Shown here: positions 8,839 to 17,925 of the stretch, in pieces
Layout: every line of letters starts with the position of its first letter
Position numbering within the stretch: the first letter of the stretch is position 1
Assembly: GCA_902519075.1 (NCBI GenBank)
Contig: CABYIO010000009.1
Location: 1-42,404 of the forward strand
Reading direction: 5' to 3'
Length of the DNA: 42,404 nucleotides
Source: an uncultured Bacteroidota bacterium
Lineage (GTDB): Bacteria > Bacteroidota > Bacteroidia > Flavobacteriales > Flavobacteriaceae
Made by a program: the position numbers and the translations under genes
Notes under the pieces: model-generated
Told to the model about the DNA's origin: nothing
The model's database searches: none
Seen by the model: the letters and a program-made list of their open reading frames with translations, nothing else

Positions 8839-8898
8839 TTAATTGAAATGTTTATCCGTAAAGGAAGCAAAATTAACCATAAAATGTAATTATTTGAT

Positions 8899-8906
8899 TA
8901 ACTTTG
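8899..8906 (+). promoter_or_regulatory. Putative -7 element for purB
   Basis: TAACTTTG fits TAnnTTTG and lies 21 bp before the purB ATG. No TTG at the expected spacing was seen, so this is a -7-only call. Confidence 0.45.
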
Positions 8907-8927
8907 CAAATCTTTAACATTTGATTG

Positions 8928-10274
8928 ATGAACAACAGTAGTTTAAATGCAATTTCTCCAATTGATGGAAGATACTCTTCCAAAACATCAGAGCTAAATA
9001 AATTTTTCTCTGAGAAAGCATTGATAAAGTATAGACTAATTGTTGAAATTGAATATTTTATCAGTTTATGTGAATTTAATATTTCCGAACTTAAAGAGTT
9101 TGACTCGTCAAAGTTTAAATTATTAAGAAAAATATATATTGATTTTTCTGATGATGATGCACTAATTATTAAAGAAATTGAAAAAACAACAAATCACGAT
9201 GTAAAAGCTATAGAATATTTCCTTAAAGAAAAATTCCAAGGATTAAATCTATCAAAATTTGTTGAATTTATTCATTTTGGACTTACATCACAGGATATCA
9301 ATAATACAGCTATTCCTCTGAGTTTAAAAGAAATGTTTGAGCAGGTATATTATAATTCAATTGAATTACTTTTATCTTCCTTAGAAAAGATTTCAAACGA
9401 ATGGAAAGACATAACCATGATCGCAAGAACTCATGGACAGCCTGCATCCCCTACTAAACTAGGAAAAGAAATAAAAGTTTTCATAACCCGAATTAACGAA
9501 CAATTAAAACTTCTAAGAAATATTCCGATTGCTGCTAAGTTTGGTGGTGCCACAGGAAATTTTAATGCCCACCATATTGCATATAAAAACCATAATTGGC
9601 TTCAATTCTCCAAGAATTTAATAGAAAAGAAATTTGGATTGAAACATTCATATCCAACAACACAAATTGAGCACTATGATCATTTGGCTGCAATTTTTGA
9701 TAATTTGAAAAGAATTAATACAATATTAATTGACTTTAACAGAGACATTTGGTACTATATTTCAATGGATTACTTTAAGCAAAAAATTAAAAAAGGCGAA
9801 ATTGGCAGCTCTGCAATGCCTCATAAAGTAAACCCTATTGATTTTGAAAATAGTGAAGGTAACCTAGGATATGCTAATAGTATTTTTCAGCATCTTTCTG
9901 AAAAACTACCTGTTTCAAGACTTCAAAGAGATTTAACCGACAGTACTGTTTTAAGAAATATAGGTGTTCCAATTTCTCATACATTGATAGCATTTAAATC
10001 AACAATTAAGGGAATTAATAAATTAATCGTCAATGAAACAAAGATCAAAGAAGATCTCAATTGCAATTGGGCAGTTGTAGCTGAAGCAATTCAGACAATT
10101 CTTAGAAGGATTCATTACCCAAAACCATACGAGGCATTAAAAGAATTAACACGAACAAATGCAAAAATCGATAAAAACAATATCGAAAAATTCATTGATT
10201 CTTTAGATATTTCAGAAGATATAAAATCAGAATTAAAAAATATAACTCCAGAAAATTTTACAGGAATTCACTAA
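8928..10274 (+). CDS. purB: Adenylosuccinate lyase
   Basis: Fumarase/aspartase superfamily enzyme that removes fumarate from SAICAR and from adenylosuccinate in purine synthesis. 448 residues when started at the ATG at 8928; the ORF track begins one codon earlier at a TTG. Motifs are ISPIDGRYSSK at the N-terminus, TTNHDVKAIEYFLKE, HFGLTSQDINNTA, the catalytic-His segment ARTHGQPASPTKLGKE, and the family signature GSSAMPHKVNP near 295-305. It matches the long E. coli-type PurB subgroup. The S41 peptidase gene follows after 9 nt, so they are probably co-transcribed. Confidence 0.97.
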   Translation: MNNSSLNAISPIDGRYSSKTSELNKFFSEKALIKYRLIVEIEYFISLCEFNISELKEFDSSKFKLLRKIYIDFSDDDALIIKEIEKTTNHDVKAIEYFLKEKFQGLNLSKFVEFIHFGLTSQDINNTAIPLSLKEMFEQVYYNSIELLLSSLEKISNEWKDITMIARTHGQPASPTKLGKEIKVFITRINEQLKLLRNIPIAAKFGGATGNFNAHHIAYKNHNWLQFSKNLIEKKFGLKHSYPTTQIEHYDHLAAIFDNLKRINTILIDFNRDIWYYISMDYFKQKIKKGEIGSSAMPHKVNPIDFENSEGNLGYANSIFQHLSEKLPVSRLQRDLTDSTVLRNIGVPISHTLIAFKSTIKGINKLIVNETKIKEDLNCNWAVVAEAIQTILRRIHYPKPYEALKELTRTNAKIDKNNIEKFIDSLDISEDIKSELKNITPENFTGIH

Positions 10275-10283
10275 ATTTAATAA

Positions 10284-11729
10284 ATGAATTCTAGATGTTT
10301 TTTTTTATATCTATTTCTTTTTTCATTGTTATTTACCAGTTGCTTTGAAGATAATGATGACAATGGTGCATTAGCAAGTGAAATAAATGATTTTGTATGG
10401 AAAGGCATGAATGCTTCATATTTGTACAAACAGGAAATTTCTGATCTAGATAATAACAGGTTTAATGATTCAGAAGAATACGCCAGCTATTTAAATAGTT
10501 ATAATTCACCTGAAAATTTATTTGAATCTCTTATTTATGAAAGAGATAATATCGATAAATTCAGCTTAATTGTAGATAACTATATTGAATTAGAGCAATA
10601 TTTAAGTGGAGTAAGTCTATCAAATGGCCTTAATTTCGGACTTGTTTATTTGCCAAATTCAACTAATGAAATTTTTGGCTATGTCAGATATGTAAACAAT
10701 GGATCAGAAGCTGATTTAGCCAATATCAATAGAGGTGACATTTTTAGAAGCATTGATGATATACCTCTTTCAATTGATAATTATAGTGATCTATTATCAC
10801 AAGAAGTATACACAGTTAATTTTGCTAATTACTTTAATAATAACACGGAGGATGTAACTGATGATACAATAGAGTTGAATAATATTAATATTGAATTACA
10901 AAAAGTTCCTTTGATTAAAAATCCCGTACATCATTATTCTACTTTAAATTATTCTGGTGGAAAAATTGGTTATTTAATGTACAACCAATTTGTATCAAAT
11001 TATGATGATTATTTGAAAACTATTTTTTCTGAGTTTAAATCTAACTCTGTAGATGAATTAATATTAGATCTTAGATATAATCCTGGGGGAAGTATAAATT
11101 CCGCAATAGTATTAGCAAGCCTCATCACAGGACAATTTGAAAATGAAATTTTTAATACTGAACAATGGAACAACAATATTCAAAATTATTGGCTTAATAA
11201 TAATCCCGAATATCTGATTAACAGATTTATGAGTTTTCAGAGTAGTTTGAATCTAAGTAGAGTTTACATTCTTACAACAAGATCATCCGCATCGGCAAGT
11301 GAATTAATTATTAATTGTTTGAAGCCATACATAAATGTTATCCAGATTGGTACTACTACATATGGTAAATATCAAGCATCTGTTACATTGTACGACTCAG
11401 AAAATTTTTCTAATCAAAATGTAAATCGATCTCACAACTATGCTTTGCAACCACTTGTGTTAAAAACTTTAAATGCAAACGGTGTAACAGACTATTATAA
11501 TGGAATTATTCCAGATTATGAGTATGAAGAAAGGGCTTTTGATATGGGGCAAGTTGGAAATATAAATGAACCTATGCTTAATTTTACATTTGGCTTAATA
11601 GACTCTAGAATTTCTTTGGATATAAAACCTGAATTATTTGCATATATTGATGATAATTTTAAATTTGACTTTCTTGAAAGGGAAATGTATATTGATAATA
11701 AAGAAATAGTTAAAAATTATGAAAAATAA
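10284..11729 (+). CDS. S41 family (C-terminal processing-type) peptidase, lipoprotein
   Basis: 481 residues. A lipoprotein signal (MNSRCFFLYLFLFSLLFTSCFED, with lipidated Cys in the LFTSC box) precedes an S41 N-terminal helical region, a PDZ-like part (NNGSEADLANINRGDIFRSIDD, about 145-170) and the peptidase core. Core motifs are ELILDLRYNPGGSINSA, the catalytic Ser in RSSASASELI (about 333-340), and a Lys in TTTYGKYQ near 360, completing the Ser-Lys dyad. The start ATG overlaps nothing. Likely acts in the periplasm or at the outer membrane on an unknown substrate; it overlaps the following DUF6580 gene by 11 bp. Confidence 0.9.
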   Translation: MNSRCFFLYLFLFSLLFTSCFEDNDDNGALASEINDFVWKGMNASYLYKQEISDLDNNRFNDSEEYASYLNSYNSPENLFESLIYERDNIDKFSLIVDNYIELEQYLSGVSLSNGLNFGLVYLPNSTNEIFGYVRYVNNGSEADLANINRGDIFRSIDDIPLSIDNYSDLLSQEVYTVNFANYFNNNTEDVTDDTIELNNINIELQKVPLIKNPVHHYSTLNYSGGKIGYLMYNQFVSNYDDYLKTIFSEFKSNSVDELILDLRYNPGGSINSAIVLASLITGQFENEIFNTEQWNNNIQNYWLNNNPEYLINRFMSFQSSLNLSRVYILTTRSSASASELIINCLKPYINVIQIGTTTYGKYQASVTLYDSENFSNQNVNRSHNYALQPLVLKTLNANGVTDYYNGIIPDYEYEERAFDMGQVGNINEPMLNFTFGLIDSRISLDIKPELFAYIDDNFKFDFLEREMYIDNKEIVKNYEK

Positions 11730-12216
11730 ATTTGACAGAATTCAAAAAATTGTCCTCTTAATCATAATTTTTGGGATTATTTGTAGATTAATACCTCATC
11801 CGCCAAATTTTTCACCTGTTACTGCAATTGCATTATTTGGTGGGCTTAATTTTTCAGATAAAAGAATCGCTTTTTCAATCCCTCTAGTTGTTTTGTTTCT
11901 TTCTGATTTAATACTTGGAATCTCCATGATAAATTTATTTGTTTACACTGGCTTTTTAACAATAGTTTTTTTAGGCACAAAGATTAAATCAATAAAATTT
12001 GGAAATATAATTTTAAGCAGTTTTATTTTCTTTTTAATATCAAATTTTGGTGTATGGATATTTGGTTATCCAAAAAATATTGAAGGGTTAATCCTATGTT
12101 ATACAATGGCGATACCATTCTTTGGCTATTCAATTGCTGGAGATTTGTTTTTTGGATATTTATTTAAATTCTCATTTGGCAAAATCACTTCAATTTTACC
12201 CAGTAGAATAAACTAA
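11719..12216 (+). CDS. DUF6580 family membrane protein, putative transporter
   Basis: 165 residues with about five transmembrane segments. The RLIPHPPNFSPVTAIALFGGLNFSDKRIAF block at about 22-52 and the following IPLVVLFLSDLILG are characteristic of the DUF6580 family, annotated as a putative transport protein and reminiscent of ECF S-components. Substrate unknown. The ATG overlaps the end of the S41 peptidase gene by 11 bp, so the pair is translationally coupled. Its stop overlaps that of the convergent rmuC gene in a CTAA tetranucleotide. Confidence 0.75.
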   Translation: MKNKFDRIQKIVLLIIIFGIICRLIPHPPNFSPVTAIALFGGLNFSDKRIAFSIPLVVLFLSDLILGISMINLFVYTGFLTIVFLGTKIKSIKFGNIILSSFIFFLISNFGVWIFGYPKNIEGLILCYTMAIPFFGYSIAGDLFFGYLFKFSFGKITSILPSRIN

Positions 12217-13325
12217 TCATCTAATTGTGGTTTTTCAATGGATTCTGAATTAATTTCTAATTTAGAAGTTCCTGAAATCCTAATAATATCTTTATCAATT
12301 TTTTTAAACTCTTTCGTGCTATCATTATAATGATTTACAGCGGTACCTAAGGTGTTTCCTAACTTATCATGATATGTCTTATAAGCATTTAGATGATTAG
12401 ATAGCTTTTCAACATTTTTAATTATATCGTTAATAGAATCTTCTACTTTCATATTATGCAATGCTTTAACCGTTATTTGTAACATTGGGAAAAGACTCAT
12501 TGGTGATACAATCATTACTTTTTTTTCGTAAGCATAATTGACTAAATCTCTCTGATTAATTTTTAAAGATCCTACTCTACTATTTAGTAAGTCTTGATAT
12601 AATCCATCAGCAGGAATAAACATATAGGCATAGTCTGTTGTTTTTTCATTTGGTCTTATATATTTAGCTGTTTCATCTATTCTATTCTTGATATCTGATT
12701 TGAATTTTTTTTCTAAATCAACTAATTCATCTTTGTTTTCTGACTCAATCATTTTATTATAATTATCAAGAGAGAATTTAGCATCAATAGGAATAATATA
12801 TTCACCAACCCTAACTATTGCATCAACTGTTTCTTTGTTAGAGAATGTATGCTGCATTTTAAAAAGTTCTGGAGGTAATACATTTGCAAGTAGATTCTCC
12901 AATTGAATTTCACCTAAAACACCCCTTTGTTTCTGATTACCAAGAATTTTTTCTAAGGTTTTCATTTGGTTTGCAAAACTTAGAACTTGCTCGTTTGTAC
13001 CCTTAATTTTTTCTAACTCAGTAGTAACATCTTTTATTACCTTATTAGACTCTCTAAACTGCTGAGTAATCGAATCAGTGGATGATTTCTGAAAATCATT
13101 AATTTGTTTGTTAATAATATTCAATTTTGCCTCTATCTCACTTCTACTTTCCTTCGAATTACTACTAATTTCTTTTCTTATATCTTGAATTTGAGAATTT
13201 AGAGTATTAGAAAAATTCATTAAATCAGTGGATTCGATTGAACCAGTAGAATAACTTGATTTATAAATCAAATAAACAAGAACTATTGAAACAAAAACCA
13301 ATAATATTAATATGATTAGATCCAT
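12213..13325 (-). CDS. rmuC: DNA recombination protein RmuC
   Basis: 370 residues. An N-terminal transmembrane anchor (MDLIILILLVFVSIVLVYLIY) is followed by a coiled coil (about 35-120) and the RmuC nuclease-like domain (about 130-330). That domain contains RGVLGEIQLENLL, IPIDAKFSLDNYNKM, DYAYMFIPADGLY and a VMIVSPMSLFPML strand, all characteristic. The family limits DNA inversions at short inverted repeats and is proposed to be a membrane-tethered nuclease. Monocistronic; convergent with the DUF6580 gene, sharing 4 bp at the stops. Confidence 0.93.
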   Translation of the reverse strand: MDLIILILLVFVSIVLVYLIYKSSYSTGSIESTDLMNFSNTLNSQIQDIRKEISSNSKESRSEIEAKLNIINKQINDFQKSSTDSITQQFRESNKVIKDVTTELEKIKGTNEQVLSFANQMKTLEKILGNQKQRGVLGEIQLENLLANVLPPELFKMQHTFSNKETVDAIVRVGEYIIPIDAKFSLDNYNKMIESENKDELVDLEKKFKSDIKNRIDETAKYIRPNEKTTDYAYMFIPADGLYQDLLNSRVGSLKINQRDLVNYAYEKKVMIVSPMSLFPMLQITVKALHNMKVEDSINDIIKNVEKLSNHLNAYKTYHDKLGNTLGTAVNHYNDSTKEFKKIDKDIIRISGTSKLEINSESIEKPQLDD

Positions 13326-13374
13326 CTAAAACAATTTACAATTAATTTACAGAATAATAAAAAAGAAGATTATT

Positions 13375-16227
13375 CTATTTACTTAAATACATTTTACGTC
13401 TAGAGTACAACTCATAGAACTTATCATCCTGAAGATTATCAATAAATAAAATGCTTTCACCAGTACTTTTCATTTCTGGCCCTAGTTTTTTGTTTACATT
13501 AGGAAATTTACTAAAGGAGAAAACTGGCTCTTTGATCGCATACCCTTTATAAGTTGGTTTAAAATCAAAATCCTTTACTTTATTTTCACCTAGCATTACT
13601 TTAGTAGCATAATTCACATAAGGCTCTTTATAGGCTTTAGAGATAAAAGGAACTGTTCTTGAGGCACGCGGATTAGCTTCAATGATATAAACCTTATCAT
13701 TGACAATTGCAAACTGAACATTTATCAATCCCACTGTATTTAATGCTTTTGCTATTTTCTTAGTATGGTCTTTAATCTGTTGAATAACTAAATCACCTAA
13801 ATTAAAAGGAGGCAAACAAGCATTACTATCCCCCGAATGAATACCACAAGGTTCAATATGCTCCATTATTCCAATTATATAAACATCTTTTCCATCACAA
13901 ATTGCATCAGCTTCAGCTTCTATAGCACCATCTAAATAATGATCTAATAAAAGTTTATTATCAGGAATTCTTCTTAAAAGGTTAACTACATGCTCTTCTA
14001 ACTCTTCTTTATTAATTACAATTTTCATTCCCTGGCCACCAAGAACATATGAGGGTCTAACCAAAATTGGAAAATCTAATTTTTCAGCAACAGCAAGTGC
14101 TTCATCGGCCGTTGATGCAGTATCAAACATTGGATAAGGAATATCATTTTCCTTTAATAAAGTTGAGAAAGAGCCTCTATCTTCGGCTAAATCAAGAGAT
14201 TTGAAATTAGTACCAATTATTTTAACACCGTATCTTTCAAGCTTTTCAGCTAATTTTAATGCGGTCTGACCACCTAATTGTACAATAATACCTTCAGGTT
14301 TTTCATGTCTAATTATATCATAAATATGCTCCCAAAAAACTGGTTCAAAATATAACTTATCAGCAATATCAAAATCGGTAGAAACTGTTTCTGGATTACA
14401 ATTAATCATAATTGTTTCATAACCACATTCAGAGCTAGCCAAAATTCCATGTACACAGCAATAATCGAACTCAATACCTTGGCCGATCCTATTAGGCCCT
14501 GATCCAAGAACTATAATTTTCTTTTTATCAGAAACTAAACTTTCATTTTCTGAATATTTTGACCCGTCTGTTGTTTCAATTTCATTTTCAAAAGTTGAAT
14601 AATAATATGGCGTAAAGGCCTTGAATTCAGCAGCACAAGTGTCAACCAACTTATAAACTCTTTTGATATTCATCTCTTCCCTTTTTGAATATACTTGACT
14701 TTCCAAACAACCAAGTATGTGAGCAATTTGTCTATCTCCGTAGCCCTTTTGTTTTGCTTCTAATAGCAAATCTCTAGGAATTGAATCAATCTTGTAATTG
14801 GAAATTTCATTTCTTAGAATATGGAGTTCCTCATATTGTTTTAGGAACCACATGTCAATTTTAGTAAGCTCATATATTCTACTTAGCGGAATACCCATTT
14901 GAATTGCATCATAAATAACAAATACTCTATCCCATGATGCAATGGATAATTTAGAAATTATAGTCTCATAGTCAGTAATTTCTTTACCATCAGCACCTAG
15001 TCCATTTCTTTTAATTTCAAGAGACTGAGTTGCTTTATGAAGTGCTTCCTGAAAAGACCTACCTATTCCCATAACTTCACCAACCGCCTTCATCTGAAGT
15101 CCTAACCTTCTATCACTTCCTTCAAACTTATCAAAATTCCATCTTGGAATTTTAACAATAACATAATCTAGTGTAGGTTCAAAGAGAGCAGAAGTAGATT
15201 TTGTAATTTGATTCTGCAACTCATCTAAATTATAACCTATAGCTAATTTTGCAGCAATTTTTGCTATAGGGTAACCTGTAGCCTTACTCGCCAAAGCTGA
15301 AGATCTAGAAACTCGAGGATTAATCTCAATTGCAATAATATCTTCTTTATCATCAGGACTTACTGCAAACTGAACATTGCATCCACCAGCAAAATCTCCA
15401 ATACTTCTCATCATTTTGATCGCCATATCCCTCATTTTTTGATAAGTTGTGTCACTCAAAGTCATGGCGGGTGCAACTGTGATAGAATCTCCAGTATGTA
15501 TCCCCATTGGATCCATATTTTCGATTGAGCAAATGATAACTACATTATCATTAGCATCTCTTAGTAATTCTAGCTCATACTCCTTCCACCCAATTAACGC
15601 TTTGTCAATCATAACCTCATGTATAGGAGAAGTTTCTAATCCTCTTGTCAATAATTCATCAAAATCTTTTTCTTCATAAACAAAAGAAGCACCAGTCCCA
15701 CCCAATGTAAATGAGGCTCTAATTACAAGAGGAAATCCAAACTTTTGGGCAATTTCCTTTCCTTTTAGATATGATGTAGCTGTAGCTTGGGGTGCCATGG
15801 GGATCCCAATATCTAACATTAGATTTCTAAACTGCTCTCTATCCTCAGTAATATTAATAGCGTTAATATCAACTCCAATTATTTTTACATTATATTCATC
15901 CCATATTCCTTTATCATCAGCTTCTATACAAAGATTTAATGCCGTTTGACCTCCCATTGTTGGCAATACTGCGTCAATTTGAGGATGCTCCTTTAAAATT
16001 TTAACTATTGAAGATGTGTTTAAGGGAAGTAAATATATATGATCAGCCATAACAGGATCTGTCATAATTGTTGCGGGATTTGAGTTAATCAATATGGTTT
16101 CTATACCATCTTCCTTTAAAGATCTTAGAGCTTGTGATCCAGAGTAATCAAACTCACATGCTTGACCAATAACAATTGGACCAGAACCTATTATAAGGAG
16201 AGATTTCAGGCTAGTATCTTTCGGCAT
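13375..16227 (-). CDS. carB: Carbamoyl-phosphate synthase large subunit, lacking the MGS allosteric domain
   Basis: Makes carbamoyl phosphate from bicarbonate, ATP and ammonia supplied by CarA, for arginine and pyrimidine synthesis. Two internally homologous ATP-grasp halves are visible: IGSGPIVIGQACEFDYSG near residue 12 and LGSGPNRIGQGIEFDYC near 573. Each is followed by an ATP-grasp core (IEINPRVSRSSALASKATGYPIAKIAAKLA; IIEANPRASRTVPFISK). Length is 950 against about 1070 for the E. coli enzyme. The sequence stops at GESILFIDNLQDDKFYELYSRRKMYLSK, exactly where the C-terminal methylglyoxal-synthase-like regulatory domain would begin. carA is not in the window. The start lies 46 nt after the rpmH terminator hairpin. 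Confidence 0.97.
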   Translation of the reverse strand: MPKDTSLKSLLIIGSGPIVIGQACEFDYSGSQALRSLKEDGIETILINSNPATIMTDPVMADHIYLLPLNTSSIVKILKEHPQIDAVLPTMGGQTALNLCIEADDKGIWDEYNVKIIGVDINAINITEDREQFRNLMLDIGIPMAPQATATSYLKGKEIAQKFGFPLVIRASFTLGGTGASFVYEEKDFDELLTRGLETSPIHEVMIDKALIGWKEYELELLRDANDNVVIICSIENMDPMGIHTGDSITVAPAMTLSDTTYQKMRDMAIKMMRSIGDFAGGCNVQFAVSPDDKEDIIAIEINPRVSRSSALASKATGYPIAKIAAKLAIGYNLDELQNQITKSTSALFEPTLDYVIVKIPRWNFDKFEGSDRRLGLQMKAVGEVMGIGRSFQEALHKATQSLEIKRNGLGADGKEITDYETIISKLSIASWDRVFVIYDAIQMGIPLSRIYELTKIDMWFLKQYEELHILRNEISNYKIDSIPRDLLLEAKQKGYGDRQIAHILGCLESQVYSKREEMNIKRVYKLVDTCAAEFKAFTPYYYSTFENEIETTDGSKYSENESLVSDKKKIIVLGSGPNRIGQGIEFDYCCVHGILASSECGYETIMINCNPETVSTDFDIADKLYFEPVFWEHIYDIIRHEKPEGIIVQLGGQTALKLAEKLERYGVKIIGTNFKSLDLAEDRGSFSTLLKENDIPYPMFDTASTADEALAVAEKLDFPILVRPSYVLGGQGMKIVINKEELEEHVVNLLRRIPDNKLLLDHYLDGAIEAEADAICDGKDVYIIGIMEHIEPCGIHSGDSNACLPPFNLGDLVIQQIKDHTKKIAKALNTVGLINVQFAIVNDKVYIIEANPRASRTVPFISKAYKEPYVNYATKVMLGENKVKDFDFKPTYKGYAIKEPVFSFSKFPNVNKKLGPEMKSTGESILFIDNLQDDKFYELYSRRKMYLSK

Positions 16228-16262
16228 TGAATTAAAGTTTTTTAAATGTACTAATCAAAAAA

Positions 16263-16294
16263 ATAAAAAAAAAGGTGTTACTATTAGTAACACC
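16263..16294 (-). terminator. Intrinsic terminator after rpmH
   Basis: Perfect 9-bp stem GGTGTTACT (16274-16282) / AGTAACACC (16286-16294) with a 3-nt ATT loop. On the minus strand it is followed by nine Ts and further T-rich sequence. A textbook rho-independent terminator, 30 nt after the rpmH stop and 46 nt before the carB ATG. Confidence 0.93.
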
Positions 16295-16324
16295 ATATAA
16301 TATATTAACAATTGTTAATCATTT

Positions 16325-16483
16325 TTATTTCGGGCTATTTTCAGATGAAACCGAAAGCTTCTTTCTACCCTTTGCTCTTCTTCTAGAAAGCACTTTTCTT
16401 CCAGCGGCAGTAGACATTCTCTCTCTGAAACCGTGTTTATTTTTTCTCTTACGCTTTGAAGGCTGAAAGGTTCTTTTTGGCAT
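16325..16483 (-). CDS. rpmH: 50S ribosomal protein bL34
   Basis: Not in the ORF track, which lists a different minus-strand frame over it. Reading the minus strand from ATG at 16483 gives a 52-residue protein beginning [20 protein letters not shown], with [20 protein letters not shown], the hallmark of bL34. The tail ([11 protein letters not shown]) is slightly extended. It is a very basic large-subunit protein. A strong promoter sits upstream (16522-16552) and a perfect intrinsic terminator follows, so it is an independent unit. It is not next to dnaA or rnpA here. Confidence 0.97.
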   Translation of the reverse strand: MPKRTFQPSKRKRKNKHGFRERMSTAAGRKVLSRRRAKGRKKLSVSSENSPK

Positions 16484-16521
16484 CTTAAATTATTTATATG
16501 TTTTAAAACTAAAACTGCGGG

Positions 16522-16552
16522 CAAATATACAAAGAGTTTTTACTTAAACAAA
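16522..16552 (-). promoter_or_regulatory. Strong Bacteroidota-type promoter for rpmH
   Basis: On the minus strand TTTG (16552-16549), a 19-bp spacer, then TATATTTG (16529-16522), matching both halves of the Bacteroidota consensus exactly. It leaves a leader of roughly 30-35 nt before the rpmH ATG. This is the best promoter match I found in the window. Confidence 0.85.
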
Positions 16553-16617
16553 TCAATTTATTTAATTATTATCAATTTGTTTTTTATTAATTTTATTGAC
16601 TTAAATTGTAAAAAAAT

Positions 16618-17187
16618 ATGTTTAACAAGTATTTCAAAATAGTATTATCATTATTAATTTTTGCTCTATCAATTCAGCAATTTATTGATGGTTCAGTAGG
16701 ATCTACTGGAAATGGAATTATGTTGATTTTACTGTCATTAGTTTTTGTTTTTTTATTTTTTAGAAATGAATTTTTAATATTCGCATTTTTTCAATTAAGA
16801 AAGCAAAATCTGGATGGAGCAAACAGATGGTTAAACAGGATTAAAAACCCAAAATCAGCACTTACAAAAAAACAGCAGGGTTATTTCAATTATCTAAAAG
16901 GACTAATAATATCTCAAGAAAATATGAATCAAGCTGAAAAATATTTTCGCACAGCAATATCATTAGGCTTGAATATGGATCATGATTTAGCAATGGCTAA
17001 ATTAAATTTAGCTGGAATACTTTTTACTAAGAGAAGAAAAATTGAAGCTCAAAAACTACTAAAAGAAGCTCAAGATCTGGATAAAAATGGAATGTTAACT
17101 GATCAAATAAAAATGATGAAAAGCCAAATGAAAAAAACAAATATTCCAAATCAACATTTTGGAAGAAATAATATGAGAAGAAGGTGA
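16618..17187 (+). CDS. Membrane-anchored TPR-like protein
   Basis: 189 residues. Two N-terminal transmembrane segments (about 7-22 and 34-60) are followed by a short tetratricopeptide-type helical array. Examples are KGLIISQENMNQAEKYFRTAISLGL and AKLNLAGILFTKRRKIEAQKLLKEAQDL, about 95-165. The tail is basic (FGRNNMRRR). Similar small two-TM plus TPR proteins are common and unnamed in flavobacteria; a scaffolding role is the usual inference, with no specific partner known. It ends 4 bp before the end of the convergent hydrolase gene. Confidence 0.7.
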   Translation: MFNKYFKIVLSLLIFALSIQQFIDGSVGSTGNGIMLILLSLVFVFLFFRNEFLIFAFFQLRKQNLDGANRWLNRIKNPKSALTKKQQGYFNYLKGLIISQENMNQAEKYFRTAISLGLNMDHDLAMAKLNLAGILFTKRRKIEAQKLLKEAQDLDKNGMLTDQIKMMKSQMKKTNIPNQHFGRNNMRRR

Positions 17188-17191
17188 GTTT

Positions 17192-17857
17192 TTAACTTTC
17201 AATCAATGAAGGTAAATTTTCATTAAACCACTTTGCTTTTAATATTATCATTTCATGTCTTCCGCCCTTAATTTTTATACATTTTGAAATATTTTCAATT
17301 GGGAATACCTTGTCTTTATCTCCATGAATATGTATCAAATCTGGTCTGTATTTTTCTTGTTTCCAGTTTAAAAGGCTCCAAACAGCCCATTCAAGATATA
17401 TTTCATTTCTTTCCGTTAAATATCTTTCGGCAAGATCAATTCTCTTATATAATTTATTTATGTTGAGTTTGAGTGAAAACTTGATGAAGTTATCAAACAT
17501 ACCGAATGGGAGAGCATTGTTAAGTTGATAATCTCTCGCAATTTTATAAAGAATTGGATATTCTTTATGACTTTTTACACTAGAAACAATAATCAATTTT
17601 TTCACCTTTATAATTTTATCAAGTTCTTGAGCAATAATTCCACCAAAAGACACCCCCAATAAAATGGGGTTCTTGTGTTTAATTTTTTTAGACAATCTGA
17701 CACAGTAAGTCTTTATACTTTCATTTTTTTTTGGTTGAATCCAATCAATTCTGTGTAAAGAATATTTTTTATCATCAAGCTTTATATTTTCAAAAACCAT
17801 TGAGCTGGCTGCTAAGCCTGGCATCATATAAATGTGAGATTTTTTATTTGTAATCAA
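17192..17857 (-). CDS. Alpha/beta hydrolase fold protein
   Basis: 221 residues. HIYMMPGLAASSMVFENI at the N-terminus gives the first strand and oxyanion-hole region. The nucleophile elbow is GVSFGGI (Ser near residue 90), and the acid/base part fits LIHIHGDKDKVFPIENI with the catalytic His in KGGRHEMI near 201. The start is a TTG at 17857; the next ATGs (MMPG) would cut into the first beta strand, so TTG is preferred. No signal peptide. Substrate unknown; esterase or lipase-like activity is an inference from fold alone. Confidence 0.8.
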   Translation of the reverse strand: MITNKKSHIYMMPGLAASSMVFENIKLDDKKYSLHRIDWIQPKKNESIKTYCVRLSKKIKHKNPILLGVSFGGIIAQELDKIIKVKKLIIVSSVKSHKEYPILYKIARDYQLNNALPFGMFDNFIKFSLKLNINKLYKRIDLAERYLTERNEIYLEWAVWSLLNWKQEKYRPDLIHIHGDKDKVFPIENISKCIKIKGGRHEMIILKAKWFNENLPSLIES

Positions 17858-17888
17858 GTTGATAATTAATGGTTTAGTATAAATTTAT

Positions 17889-17896
17889 TATTTTTG
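17889..17896 (+). promoter_or_regulatory. Putative -7 element for small GNAT-like gene
   Basis: TATTTTTG matches TAnnTTTG, 29 bp before the ATG at 17926. The nearest TTG is 27 bp upstream, too far, so only the -7 is supported. Confidence 0.4.
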
Positions 17897-17925
17897 CACT
17901 TAACTTTTTGATAAAGTTTTGTTAA

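Noticed and set aside
16315-16524. 69-aa minus-strand ORF in the track
   Set aside because: It is a shadow frame; the true gene in this place is rpmH in another frame (16325-16483).
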